From Pseudooctadecabacter sp. (GTDB taxonomy: Bacteria > Pseudomonadota > Alphaproteobacteria > Rhodobacterales > Rhodobacteraceae), in the NCBI GenBank assembly GCA_020628265.1, contig JAHDFG010000019.1, positions 6,052-16,224 on the forward strand: 10,173 bases of DNA, in the 5' to 3' direction. The notes under the pieces were generated by a model. That model had not been told where the DNA came from and ran no database searches. It worked only from the letters and a program-made list of their open reading frames with translations. Position numbers and translations under genes: made by a program. Below, piece after piece: positions 1-6,014 of this stretch. Numbering within the stretch: position 1 is the first letter of the stretch; every line of letters starts with the position of its first letter.

Positions 1-673
1 CACCCACCAATGCGCCGTCCACGTTGGGTTGGGCGAAGATATCCGCCGCGTTGGAGGCTTTGACAGAGCCGCCGTAGAGCAGGCGCATTTTGGAGCCTTC
101 TGCACCAAAGCGGTTTTCGAGGTAGCGGCGCAGGGCGGTGTGGACGTCCTTGATCTCGTCCGTGGTCGGTGTGAGGCCTGTTCCGATGGCCCAGACCGGC
201 TCGTAGGCGATCGTGGTATTCGCCGCCGTAGCTGCATCGGGAATGGAGCCGTCCATTTGCTTGGTCAGGACCTCAAGGGTTTCGCCTGCGCGGTACTGGG
301 CTTCGGTCTCGCCGATGCAGAGCAGGACGTGAAGGCCCGCGGCCCAGCCGGCTTGGGTCTTGGCTGCGACATCTGCGTCCGTCTCGTTGTGGTCGGTGCG
401 GCGTTCGGAGTGGCCGGTGATGACGTAAGCCGCGCCTGCGTCCTTAAGCATTTCGGCCGATATGTCGCCTGTGTGGGCGCCGGATTGGTTTGCGTGGCAA
501 TCTTCACCGCCCACATGCAGGCCCGTCGCGGCCATCCGGTGTAAGAGGGTCGCGGGGCCGCAGATGACCACGTCGACAGCCGCGTCCGCGTGCTGAGTGG
601 CCAAGGTGTCCAGTTCCGGCAGGTTCGCGCTGGTCCCGTTCATTTTCCAGTTTCCGGCGATCAGTTTGCGCAT
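1..673 (-). CDS. tpiA: Triosephosphate isomerase, C-terminus cut by window edge
   Basis: Interconverts dihydroxyacetone phosphate and glyceraldehyde 3-phosphate in glycolysis and gluconeogenesis, in the cytoplasm. About 224 residues are visible; the family is usually near 250, so roughly 25 C-terminal residues and the stop lie left of the window. Visible hallmarks are the N-terminal GNWKMN with the substrate-binding Asn8 and Lys10, the catalytic His88 in GHSERR, the catalytic Glu158 in AYEPVWAIGTG (which also contains the mobile loop 6), and the phosphate-binding YGGSV near the right end. The start ATG at 673-671 is preceded on the minus strand by AGGAGA six bases away, a good ribosome-binding site. 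The protein begins MRKLIAGNWKMN, as expected for the family. It is divergent from the oxygenase at 739, with 65 bases between them for both promoters. All key residues are present, so the enzyme should be functional. Confidence 0.97.
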   Translation of the reverse strand, partial: MRKLIAGNWKMNGTSANLPELDTLATQHADAAVDVVICGPATLLHRMAATGLHVGGEDCHANQSGAHTGDISAEMLKDAGAAYVITGHSERRTDHNETDADVAAKTQAGWAAGLHVLLCIGETEAQYRAGETLEVLTKQMDGSIPDAATAANTTIAYEPVWAIGTGLTPTTDEIKDVHTALRRYLENRFGAEGSKMRLLYGGSVKASNAADIFAQPNVDGALVG

Positions 674-738
674 CTTGGCTCTCCTCTTCTGCGTGAGCGT
701 GATGTAGCAAGGCTGGAACTGAGACGAAAGGGCAAGGC

Positions 739-1635
739 ATGATCCCAAGGGTAGATGCAGAGCGGCTGCTGGCCGGTGACGCGGAGGCGGTGGACATCGT
801 GCGGGATGGTGCGCGCGAGGTCGGGTTCTTTACGTTGTTTAACACGCCGATCCCGAAGTCGGATTTACAAGAGGTTTTTGCAGCCTATGGGGCGTTCTTT
901 GCGCTGACGGCTGAGCAAAAGGATGCCGTCAACATGGCGCGGACAGGGTCCAATCGCGGCTGGGGTGCGCCCGGGTCTGAACAGGTCGATCCCGATGCGA
1001 ACCCCGATTACAAGCAGGTCTTTGATTGTGGGTTCGAGGTTGAGGGCTCTGACCTGCCTGCCTATGCGCCCAATTTGTGGCCGGAGGAGCCGGCAGAGTT
1101 TCGGGTCATTGTCGAGAATTACTATGCCCGCGCTTTGGCCTTTTCTGGCGATTTGCTGGCGGCGATCGCGGGCGCCATCGGAGAAGACGCGACCTACTTT
1201 CGTGAGCAGTTTGATGAACCGATGGCGCTGTTGCGTGGCAACTACTACCCGCAGAGGCCCGCTTGGGCGGGGGCGAAGGATTTCGGCATTGCGACACACA
1301 CGGACTATGGCTGTCTGACACTCTTGGCTATGGATGGCACGCCTGGACTGGAAGTGCGCAAACGGGGTGGGGGCTGGATACCCGTGACCGCGCCGGTGGG
1401 CGAATTCGTCATCAACTTCGGCGAAATGCTGGAGATGTGGACCCAAGGCCGCGTTGTCGCCACGCCGCACCGTGTGGTCGGCGGGAACGCCGAGCGCATG
1501 TCGATCCCGTTGTTTTACAACCCCAATGCGGATGCGAACGTGGCACCCGCGGGCTCGGGGCAGACCATTCGGGCTGTCGAGCATTTGCAGAAGCGGTTCG
1601 ATGAGACGTATATCCACCTTCAGGATAAATCCTGA
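739..1635 (+). CDS. Isopenicillin N synthase-like Fe(II)/2-oxoglutarate dioxygenase
   Basis: A 298-residue non-haem iron oxygenase of the isopenicillin N synthase / 2OG-Fe(II) superfamily. The N-terminal part (about 1-110) matches the DIOX_N region, with a GFFTLFNT stretch near residue 30. The C-terminal jelly roll carries the iron triad His187 and Asp189 (THTDYGCLTLL) and His244 (ATPHRV), followed by Arg253-x-Ser255 (RMSIP), which binds the co-substrate carboxylate. A YYP motif at 169-171 is also typical. The start ATG at 739 has AAAGG seven bases upstream. Substrates in this superfamily range from amino acids to hormones and pyrimidines, and nothing here fixes the one used. It is not next to any peptide synthetase, so penicillin biosynthesis is not implied. 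The gene stands alone on the plus strand, divergent from tpiA, and converges on the TfoX-domain gene with only 16 bases between the stop codons. Confidence 0.93.
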   Translation: MIPRVDAERLLAGDAEAVDIVRDGAREVGFFTLFNTPIPKSDLQEVFAAYGAFFALTAEQKDAVNMARTGSNRGWGAPGSEQVDPDANPDYKQVFDCGFEVEGSDLPAYAPNLWPEEPAEFRVIVENYYARALAFSGDLLAAIAGAIGEDATYFREQFDEPMALLRGNYYPQRPAWAGAKDFGIATHTDYGCLTLLAMDGTPGLEVRKRGGGWIPVTAPVGEFVINFGEMLEMWTQGRVVATPHRVVGGNAERMSIPLFYNPNADANVAPAGSGQTIRAVEHLQKRFDETYIHLQDKS

Positions 1636-1651
1636 CACGTCAGCGAGTTAC

Positions 1652-1975
1652 CTAAAGGTGTTCAAGCGCCCGACGCGCCAGATCACGGGCCTCTTCAGGG
1701 TCATCCAGTGCGCTTTCGGGCATATGCCAATAGGGCATGGAAGTGGGTGATCCGTCTTTGCGGATGTATTCCCACGGGGCGCAGCCCATGTCCTCAAGCA
1801 CCTGAACGAAAGGGCCCTTGCCCTTAATCATCAAGCCGCCGTCCGGATGAATGATCGCAAAGATCGTGCCATCACAGTAGACGCACAGCCCGCCCATCAT
1901 CTTGCGGGTCGTCAGATCGCCGATACCATCGAACAATTCGAGGGCATGGGCGATATCGTCGTCGCTGACACTCAT
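1652..1975 (-). CDS. TfoX/Sxy N-terminal domain protein
   Basis: A 107-residue protein consisting of essentially one TfoX N-terminal domain. The signature runs from RKMMGGLCVYCDG (about 24-36) through the IFAIIHPDGGLMIKGKG strands to a C-terminal helix rich in Asp/Glu/Arg (91-107). The TfoX C-terminal domain found in full-length Sxy/TfoX competence regulators is absent. The domain is known from the competence activator TfoX, but many single-domain homologues have no assigned role, so a competence function should not be assumed. Its ATG overlaps the stop of the upstream sufA-type gene as ATGA and there is no strong ribosome-binding site. It is therefore probably translated by coupling, as the last gene of the minus-strand cluster. 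No terminator hairpin is visible in the 16-base gap to the convergent oxygenase gene. Confidence 0.9.
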   Translation of the reverse strand: MSVSDDDIAHALELFDGIGDLTTRKMMGGLCVYCDGTIFAIIHPDGGLMIKGKGPFVQVLEDMGCAPWEYIRKDGSPTSMPYWHMPESALDDPEEARDLARRALEHL

Positions 1976-2337
1976 TTGTCCAAGCTGAGGCTCTCGTCGA
2001 ACTTGATGCTTTCGCCGCAGCCGCAGGCCTCTGTCACATTGGGGTTGCGGAACTTAAAGCCGCTCTCCAACAGGCTGATTTCATAGTCAATTTCGGTGCC
2101 GAACAGGAACATCTGCGCCATGGGGGCGATCATCACGCGGGCGCCGTCCTGTTCGACCACTTCGTCCAGCGGGTCGACTTCGGTCACGTAGTCCATGGTG
2201 TATTCCATGCCCGCGCAGCCGCCTTTCTTGACGCCGATGCGAAGGCCTTGATGACCGTCTTTGGACATCAGCTTGGCGATCTGTGTGGCGGCCTTATCCG
2301 TTATTGTGACGGCCTGTTTTCCAGGTATTCCAAACAT
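1972..2337 (-). CDS. sufA: A-type iron-sulfur cluster carrier (SufA/HesB/IscA family)
   Basis: A 121-residue A-type carrier that receives a nascent Fe-S cluster from a scaffold and passes it to apo-proteins. The three conserved cysteine ligands are visible: Cys41 in KKGGCAGMEY, and Cys105 and Cys107 in the C-terminal ACGCGES. The order and spacing fit the HesB/IscA domain, which covers residues about 8-113. The start at 2337 is well supported by an AAGGAGG ribosome-binding site eight bases upstream (minus strand, 2352-2346). The gene lies 26 bases after the DUF59 Fe-S assembly gene and shares ATGA with the following TfoX-domain gene, so it sits in the middle of an operon. The symbol sufA is used because of the DUF59 neighbour; by sequence alone IscA or ErpA cannot be excluded. 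Confidence 0.94.
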   Translation of the reverse strand: MFGIPGKQAVTITDKAATQIAKLMSKDGHQGLRIGVKKGGCAGMEYTMDYVTEVDPLDEVVEQDGARVMIAPMAQMFLFGTEIDYEISLLESGFKFRNPNVTEACGCGESIKFDESLSLDK

Positions 2338-2345
2338 TTAGGGTG

Positions 2346-2352
2346 CCTCCTT
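2346..2352 (-). promoter_or_regulatory. Strong Shine-Dalgarno site of sufA
   Basis: The minus strand reads AAGGAGG, fully complementary to the 16S rRNA anti-Shine-Dalgarno core, eight bases before the sufA ATG. It fixes the sufA start and suggests that this gene is translated independently of the DUF59 gene upstream, unlike the following TfoX-domain gene. Confidence 0.8.
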
Positions 2353-2363
2353 AACGTGGCTTC

Positions 2364-2738
2364 CTACATGAACCCCAACTCAAGGCGGGCCTCATCCGAC
2401 ATCATGTCCATGCCCCATTGAGGCTCCCACACAAGATCGACGTCAACGGTTTTCACACCCGCGAGTGGTTCGACAGCGTCCGCAACCCAGCCCGGCATCT
2501 CACCTGCAACCGGGCAGCCCGGAGCCGTCAGGGACATCTTGATGCGGACTTCGCTTTCGTCATTGATATCAATGGTATAGATCAGCCCAAGGTCGAAGAT
2601 GTTCACCGGAATTTCGGGGTCATAGACCGTGCGGCAAGCATCGACGATATTTTCATACAACGGGTGATCGGTGCTGGATGGCTGGATCAGTGGCGTGCCT
2701 TCCATGGGCGCATCTTGCGGGGGGCTTTGATCGTTCAT
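2364..2738 (-). CDS. DUF59/MIP18-family Fe-S cluster assembly protein (SufT-like)
   Basis: A 124-residue DUF59 (MIP18/PaaD-like) protein of the type annotated as SUF system Fe-S cluster assembly protein. The signature DPEIPVNIFDLGLIY lies at residues 40-54 and the single conserved reactive cysteine, Cys75, is in LTAPGCPVAGEMP. The end (VWEPQWGMDMMSDEARLELG) is characteristic of this subfamily. Members assist maturation or transfer of Fe-S clusters in the cytoplasm. Two starts are possible. ATG at 2738 has AAAGG seven bases upstream and gives a protein beginning MNDQSPPQ; it is preferred. ATG at 2771 would add 11 residues but has only a weak AAGAG upstream at poor spacing. The gene lies between the RimB-RimK fusion (66-base gap) and sufA (26-base gap), supporting a shared transcript. 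No sufB, sufC, sufD or sufS is in the window. Confidence 0.92.
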   Translation of the reverse strand: MNDQSPPQDAPMEGTPLIQPSSTDHPLYENIVDACRTVYDPEIPVNIFDLGLIYTIDINDESEVRIKMSLTAPGCPVAGEMPGWVADAVEPLAGVKTVDVDLVWEPQWGMDMMSDEARLELGFM

Positions 2739-2804
2739 CGCTCGGCCTTTGAATAATTCCTGAGTCTTCATATAGGGATTGGCTCTTGAGGCGTAAAGGC
2801 CACC

Positions 2805-4214
2805 CTAGCGTTTGCGTTTCGCCTTCAGCGGGGCGGGCTTTACTGAGGCCTCGATATGATCGAAGAGCAGTCCTGCGAGGTCTTTCTTGGTCGCGCCTTC
2901 GATCCCCTCGAACCCGGGCGAGGAATTCACCTCAAGGATTTTGGGGCCGTCTTTTGATCGCAACAGGTCGACGCCCGCCAGTGACAGACCAAAGGCCTTG
3001 GCGGCTTTAACGGCCGTGCGGCGCTCTTCGGCGGTGATCTTGATGGCCTCAGCGGTCCCGCCGCGGTGCAGATTGGACCGGAAATCGTCACCCGCAGACT
3101 TGCGGCGCATGGCGGCGACGACCTTGCCGGCGACGACAAAACAGCGAATGTCTTCGCCGGCGGCTTCCTTGACGAAGTCCTGCACAAGGAAGTTGGCCTT
3201 GAGCCCGCGAAACGCGTCGATCACGGATTCGGCCGCTTTCTTTGTTTCAGCCAGCACGACGCCTTTGCCTTGGGTGCTTTCCAACAGCTTCACGATCAGA
3301 GGGGCGGTACCCACAAGGCCGATCAGATTGCTTGTGTCTTTGGGGGAGGCGGCGAAGGCCGTTGTCGGCATCCCGATCTTTTGGGCGGCCAGCACCTGAT
3401 GGGCATGGAGTTTGTCGCGGCTTGCAGTGATGCCCGCGCTTCCGTTGACGCAGAATGTACCCAGCGTTTCGAATTGGCGCAAAACAGCGGTGCCGTAGCT
3501 GGTCACAGAGGCCCCGATGCGCGGGATCACCGCGTCGTAGCGGGGCAGGCGCTTGCCGTCATAGTGGATTTCAGGAGCCAGCGCATTGATGGCCATGTAG
3601 CAGCGGGTGGTGTCGATCACCTCGACGCTATGGCCCCGTTCTTCGCCCGCCATGACAAGTCGCTTGGTCGAATAGTTGTTTGGCTCGCGGCTCAGCACGG
3701 CGACGCGCAGGGCGCGTTTGGGCGTCGCAGCCTTGATCTTTTTGGCGGTGTAGACGTCATAATCCCGCGCAGGACGCAGGAATTTGTCATTGGGTTGCAC
3801 AACCACATCGTCCCGTAAGGCTTGGCGGCCCAGCAACATCCGGCTGGCCATTCCGCCACGGTCGGTCAAGGTAATCTCGATCGGCCATGTCTGGCCATTG
3901 CCCGCGTCCAGCATCGTCTCGATGACATAGCGCATCTCCGCTTCGCCATTGGACGACGTGACCTCGCGCCGGTCGACGACGGTGGCAGAGCAGGGAATTG
4001 TCAGATCTTCACGACCCGGAACAGGATGCACCGCGAAGCGCACCTTAGGCTTGGAGGCAGGCCCGAAGGTTTCGATGTCAAAGGCATGGAGCGCAGAGGT
4101 CCGAGCGCCCGTGTCTACCTTGGCTTTGATCGTCGGCAGGCCGAGGTCGGGCAACCCCAACCATTCTTCCCATCCCAAGCGGATTGTCGTGTCGTCACTC
4201 ATCCTTGGCCCCAT
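2805..4214 (-). CDS. rimK: RimB-RimK fusion: zinc/aspartyl-protease-like domain plus ATP-grasp glutamate ligase
   Basis: A 469-residue two-domain protein; classic RimK is about 300 residues. Residues about 10-150 form a RimB-type domain (ATP-dependent zinc protease / retroviral aspartyl protease-like family), with the signature VDTGARTSALHA (Asp34) and a second motif MLLGRQAL near 127. After a basic linker, residues about 168-460 form a RimK-type ATP-grasp ligase: SRDKLHAHQVLA at 265-276, the nucleotide-binding LIVKLLESTQGKGV (Lys309), QDF and EDIRCF (344-359), NLHRGG (381-386), and metal-binding Asp416, Glu428 and Asn430 in EVNSSPGFEG. RimK adds glutamates to the C-terminus of ribosomal protein S6 in E. 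coli; this target is inferred here. The C-terminal tail is very basic (KAKRKR). The start is ambiguous: 4214 has AAGGAA almost touching the ATG, and 4202 gives MSDDTTIRLG. It is the first gene of the minus-strand cluster, divergent from tgt. Confidence 0.92.
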   Translation of the reverse strand: MGPRMSDDTTIRLGWEEWLGLPDLGLPTIKAKVDTGARTSALHAFDIETFGPASKPKVRFAVHPVPGREDLTIPCSATVVDRREVTSSNGEAEMRYVIETMLDAGNGQTWPIEITLTDRGGMASRMLLGRQALRDDVVVQPNDKFLRPARDYDVYTAKKIKAATPKRALRVAVLSREPNNYSTKRLVMAGEERGHSVEVIDTTRCYMAINALAPEIHYDGKRLPRYDAVIPRIGASVTSYGTAVLRQFETLGTFCVNGSAGITASRDKLHAHQVLAAQKIGMPTTAFAASPKDTSNLIGLVGTAPLIVKLLESTQGKGVVLAETKKAAESVIDAFRGLKANFLVQDFVKEAAGEDIRCFVVAGKVVAAMRRKSAGDDFRSNLHRGGTAEAIKITAEERRTAVKAAKAFGLSLAGVDLLRSKDGPKILEVNSSPGFEGIEGATKKDLAGLLFDHIEASVKPAPLKAKRKR

Positions 4215-4236
4215 TTCCTTTTGTGTGAACGCGCCC

Positions 4237-4265
4237 TAGAAGCGGCTTACGGTAAGAGGCTTCTA
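4237..4265 (+). promoter_or_regulatory. Palindrome covering the tgt ribosome-binding site
   Basis: TAGAAGC (4237-4243) and GCTTCTA (4259-4265) form perfect 7-base inverted arms. Inside them, after a two-base mismatch on each side, CTTA (4246-4249) and TAAG (4253-4256) pair around a CGG loop. The whole element is 29 bases and symmetrical. It contains the tgt Shine-Dalgarno AAGAGG (4254-4259), and its last base is the A of the tgt ATG. It could be an RNA hairpin that hides the start site or a DNA operator in the 50-base gap between rimK and tgt. The pairing is seen directly; the regulatory role is inferred. Confidence 0.5.
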
Positions 4266-5395
4266 TGACAAACACGTTTTCGTTCCAGTTGCAAAAGACA
4301 GACGGTCGCGCGCGGACCGGTGTCATCAGCACCCCGCGCGGAGAAATCCGCACACCTGCCTTCATGCCGGTTGGTACAGCCGCAACGGTGAAGGCCATGA
4401 TGCCGGAAAGTGTCCGTGAAACCGGCGCGGATATTCTGCTGGGCAATACCTATCATCTGATGCTGCGCCCGACCGCAGAACGGATCGACCGTTTGGGCGG
4501 GCTGCATAAATTCATGAATTGGGAGCGCCCGATCCTGACGGATTCCGGTGGATTTCAGGTCATGTCATTGGCGGGGCTGCGCAAGCTGACCGAAGAGGGC
4601 GTGACGTTCAAATCCCACATCGACGGGTCCAAACACTTCCTAAGCCCCGAGACGTCGATGGAGATCCAGCGGTTGCTGGGCTCTGACATCGTGATGTGTT
4701 TTGATGAATGTCCCGCGCTGCCAGCCGAGAAGGACGCGATTGCTGACAGTATGCGGCTGTCCATGCGGTGGGCGCAGCGGTCACGCGATGCCTTTGGCGA
4801 CCGGCCCGGCCATGCGCTTTTTGGTATCCAGCAGGGCGGGCTTGAAGAGGATTTGCGGGCCGAAAGCGCCGAGGCTTTGCAGCAGATCGGGTTCGATGGT
4901 TATGCCGTGGGCGGGTTGGCTGTGGGCGAGGGCCAAGAGGCCATGTTCGACTGTCTTGATTTCGCGCCGGAGCAGCTGCCGGTGGACAAGCCACGGTACC
5001 TGATGGGCGTCGGCAAGCCAGATGATATTGTGGGGGCCGTCAAACGCGGCATCGACATGATGGACTGCGTGCTGCCCTCACGGTCAGGGCGCACGGGGCA
5101 GGTGTTCACGCGGCGCGGGGTCGTCAACATCAAGAACGCACGGCACGCCGATGACCCGCGCCCCTTGGACGAGCATTGTACCTGTCCGGCCTGCCGCAAC
5201 TATTCACGGGCCTATCTGCACCACGTCTTCCGCAGCAACGAGATGATCTCGGGCATGCTGCTGACGTGGCATAACCTGCACTATTTCCAAGAGATCATGC
5301 AGGGCATGCGCGATTCCATTGCGGCGGGGACCTTCGACGCATGGGAGGTGGAGTTCCATGCGGTCCGCGCAGAAGGGGATATTGAGCTGCTTTAG
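4265..5395 (+). CDS. tgt: Queuine/preQ1 tRNA-guanine transglycosylase
   Basis: Exchanges guanine-34 in the anticodon of tRNAs for Asp, Asn, His and Tyr for preQ1, a late step of bacterial queuosine synthesis. The 376-residue length is standard for the family. DSGGFQ at 93-98 supplies the general acid/base Asp93. MMDCVLPSR supplies the nucleophile Asp267, aligned by hand with Asp264 of the E. coli enzyme. The structural zinc ligands are Cys305, Cys307, Cys310 (CTCPAC) and His336 (TWHNLHY). FGIQQGG (186-192) and YAVGGLAVGE (213-222) form parts of the base-binding pocket. The ATG at 4265 has AAGAGG five bases upstream, inside a symmetrical palindrome. It is divergent from the RimB-RimK gene, so two translation-related modifying enzymes share a 50-base intergenic region. 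No queA or other que gene follows in the window, and no clear terminator follows the stop. Confidence 0.98.
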   Translation: MTNTFSFQLQKTDGRARTGVISTPRGEIRTPAFMPVGTAATVKAMMPESVRETGADILLGNTYHLMLRPTAERIDRLGGLHKFMNWERPILTDSGGFQVMSLAGLRKLTEEGVTFKSHIDGSKHFLSPETSMEIQRLLGSDIVMCFDECPALPAEKDAIADSMRLSMRWAQRSRDAFGDRPGHALFGIQQGGLEEDLRAESAEALQQIGFDGYAVGGLAVGEGQEAMFDCLDFAPEQLPVDKPRYLMGVGKPDDIVGAVKRGIDMMDCVLPSRSGRTGQVFTRRGVVNIKNARHADDPRPLDEHCTCPACRNYSRAYLHHVFRSNEMISGMLLTWHNLHYFQEIMQGMRDSIAAGTFDAWEVEFHAVRAEGDIELL

Positions 5396-5460
5396 ATTTT
5401 GCCCCAAGCCAGTCTGTGTTGACTCAAAGGTGGCTCGTGTGTCTGGTGACTATAAGATTT

Positions 5461-5469
5461 GGGGGGGGG
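5461..5469 (+). repeat. Nine-guanine homopolymer at the lipoprotein start
   Basis: An uninterrupted run of nine G lies two bases before the first of three consecutive ATG codons of the lipoprotein gene. It may serve as the ribosome-binding site, and a TATAAG hexamer at 5451-5456 sits just upstream. Runs of this length are prone to replication or transcription slippage, and are also a common place for sequencing error. Confidence 0.75.
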
Positions 5470-5471
5470 CA

Positions 5472-5969
5472 ATGATGATGAAGAGGTCTGGTTGTGCGGT
5501 GGCACTTGTAGCGTTTTGGGGGCTTTCTGCGTGCGAAGTCCCGGTGATGATTGCAGCTGAAAACAATGATGCCGCTTTGTCAGGGCTCACCAGCATATCC
5601 TTTCCGGCACGCATGTTGATGGTCTTGAACGGCAGCGAAGAGGTCATCTACAGGGGCGAGATGATTGGCTATATGTCCGGCTCGGCCGACATTGCGCTGG
5701 CAACTGACGACGGTCGGACTTGCACAGGCGCAATGGATCCGTCTGGCACCGGTCAATTGAATTGCGATGGTGTTCTCATCGAAATGACGCGCGCGGAGAG
5801 CGAAACGACAAGCATGTCAGGCACTGTCTATCGTGACGGTCAACTGGCCGGTACCCGGTATGCTACCGTATTTGGCTGGGGCCGCGGGGCACAGGAAAAT
5901 GCCTTGAGGCAATCGATGGCGCAACAGCGATCATTTGGGGGACGTGAGGCCCGTGAAGTTGCGGGCTAG
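5472..5969 (+). CDS. Small predicted outer-membrane lipoprotein of unknown function
   Basis: A 165-residue protein I do not recognise. The N-terminus has a lipoprotein signal: basic residues after the start (KRSG), a hydrophobic stretch (CAVALVAFWG), and the lipobox LSAC with the lipidated Cys21. Residue +2 is Glu rather than Asp, which favours sorting to the outer membrane. The mature part contains two cysteines, Cys84 (GRTCTG) and Cys98 (QLNCDG), which could form a disulfide, in a probable beta-rich segment (about 40-137). A short Gln/Arg-rich tail follows. Three ATGs in a row (5472, 5475, 5478) follow the nine-G run; 5475 and 5478 have the more usual distance from it. The reading frame stays open upstream into tgt, but the lipobox position makes the start near 5472 clear. 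It lies 76 bases after tgt on the same strand and converges with the membrane protein gene ending at 6015. Confidence 0.8.
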   Translation: MMMKRSGCAVALVAFWGLSACEVPVMIAAENNDAALSGLTSISFPARMLMVLNGSEEVIYRGEMIGYMSGSADIALATDDGRTCTGAMDPSGTGQLNCDGVLIEMTRAESETTSMSGTVYRDGQLAGTRYATVFGWGRGAQENALRQSMAQQRSFGGREAREVAG

Positions 5970-6014
5970 ACCCTCCTCGGTCATTCTTTTGCAGGTTGGT
6001 AAATCTACTGACAA

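Noticed and set aside
29..544. Plus-strand open frame of 171 codons opposite tpiA
   Set aside because: It is antisense to an unmistakable TpiA reading frame, its product is low-complexity (Gly/Ala/Val/Cys-rich) and it has no ribosome-binding site. A high-GC shadow frame.
865..1638. Minus-strand open frame of 257 codons opposite the oxygenase gene
   Set aside because: Arg/Leu-rich product with no recognisable domain, antisense to a gene with complete catalytic motifs. Long antisense frames are common at this GC content.
1632..1643. CTGAC-AC-GTCAG palindrome at the oxygenase stop codon
   Set aside because: Five-base arms with a two-base loop and no T-run. Too short to call a terminator and likely to occur by chance.
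3066..3818. Plus-strand open frame of 250 codons opposite the RimB-RimK gene
   Set aside because: Entirely antisense to the conserved ATP-grasp and linker coding sequence, with a His/Gly/Ala-rich product and no family features.
5419..5456. TTGACT and TATAAG as a standard sigma-70 promoter for the lipoprotein gene
   Set aside because: The spacer is 26 bases, far beyond the usual 16-19, so the two hexamers cannot be a normal pair. TATAAG alone is mentioned only as a possible -10.
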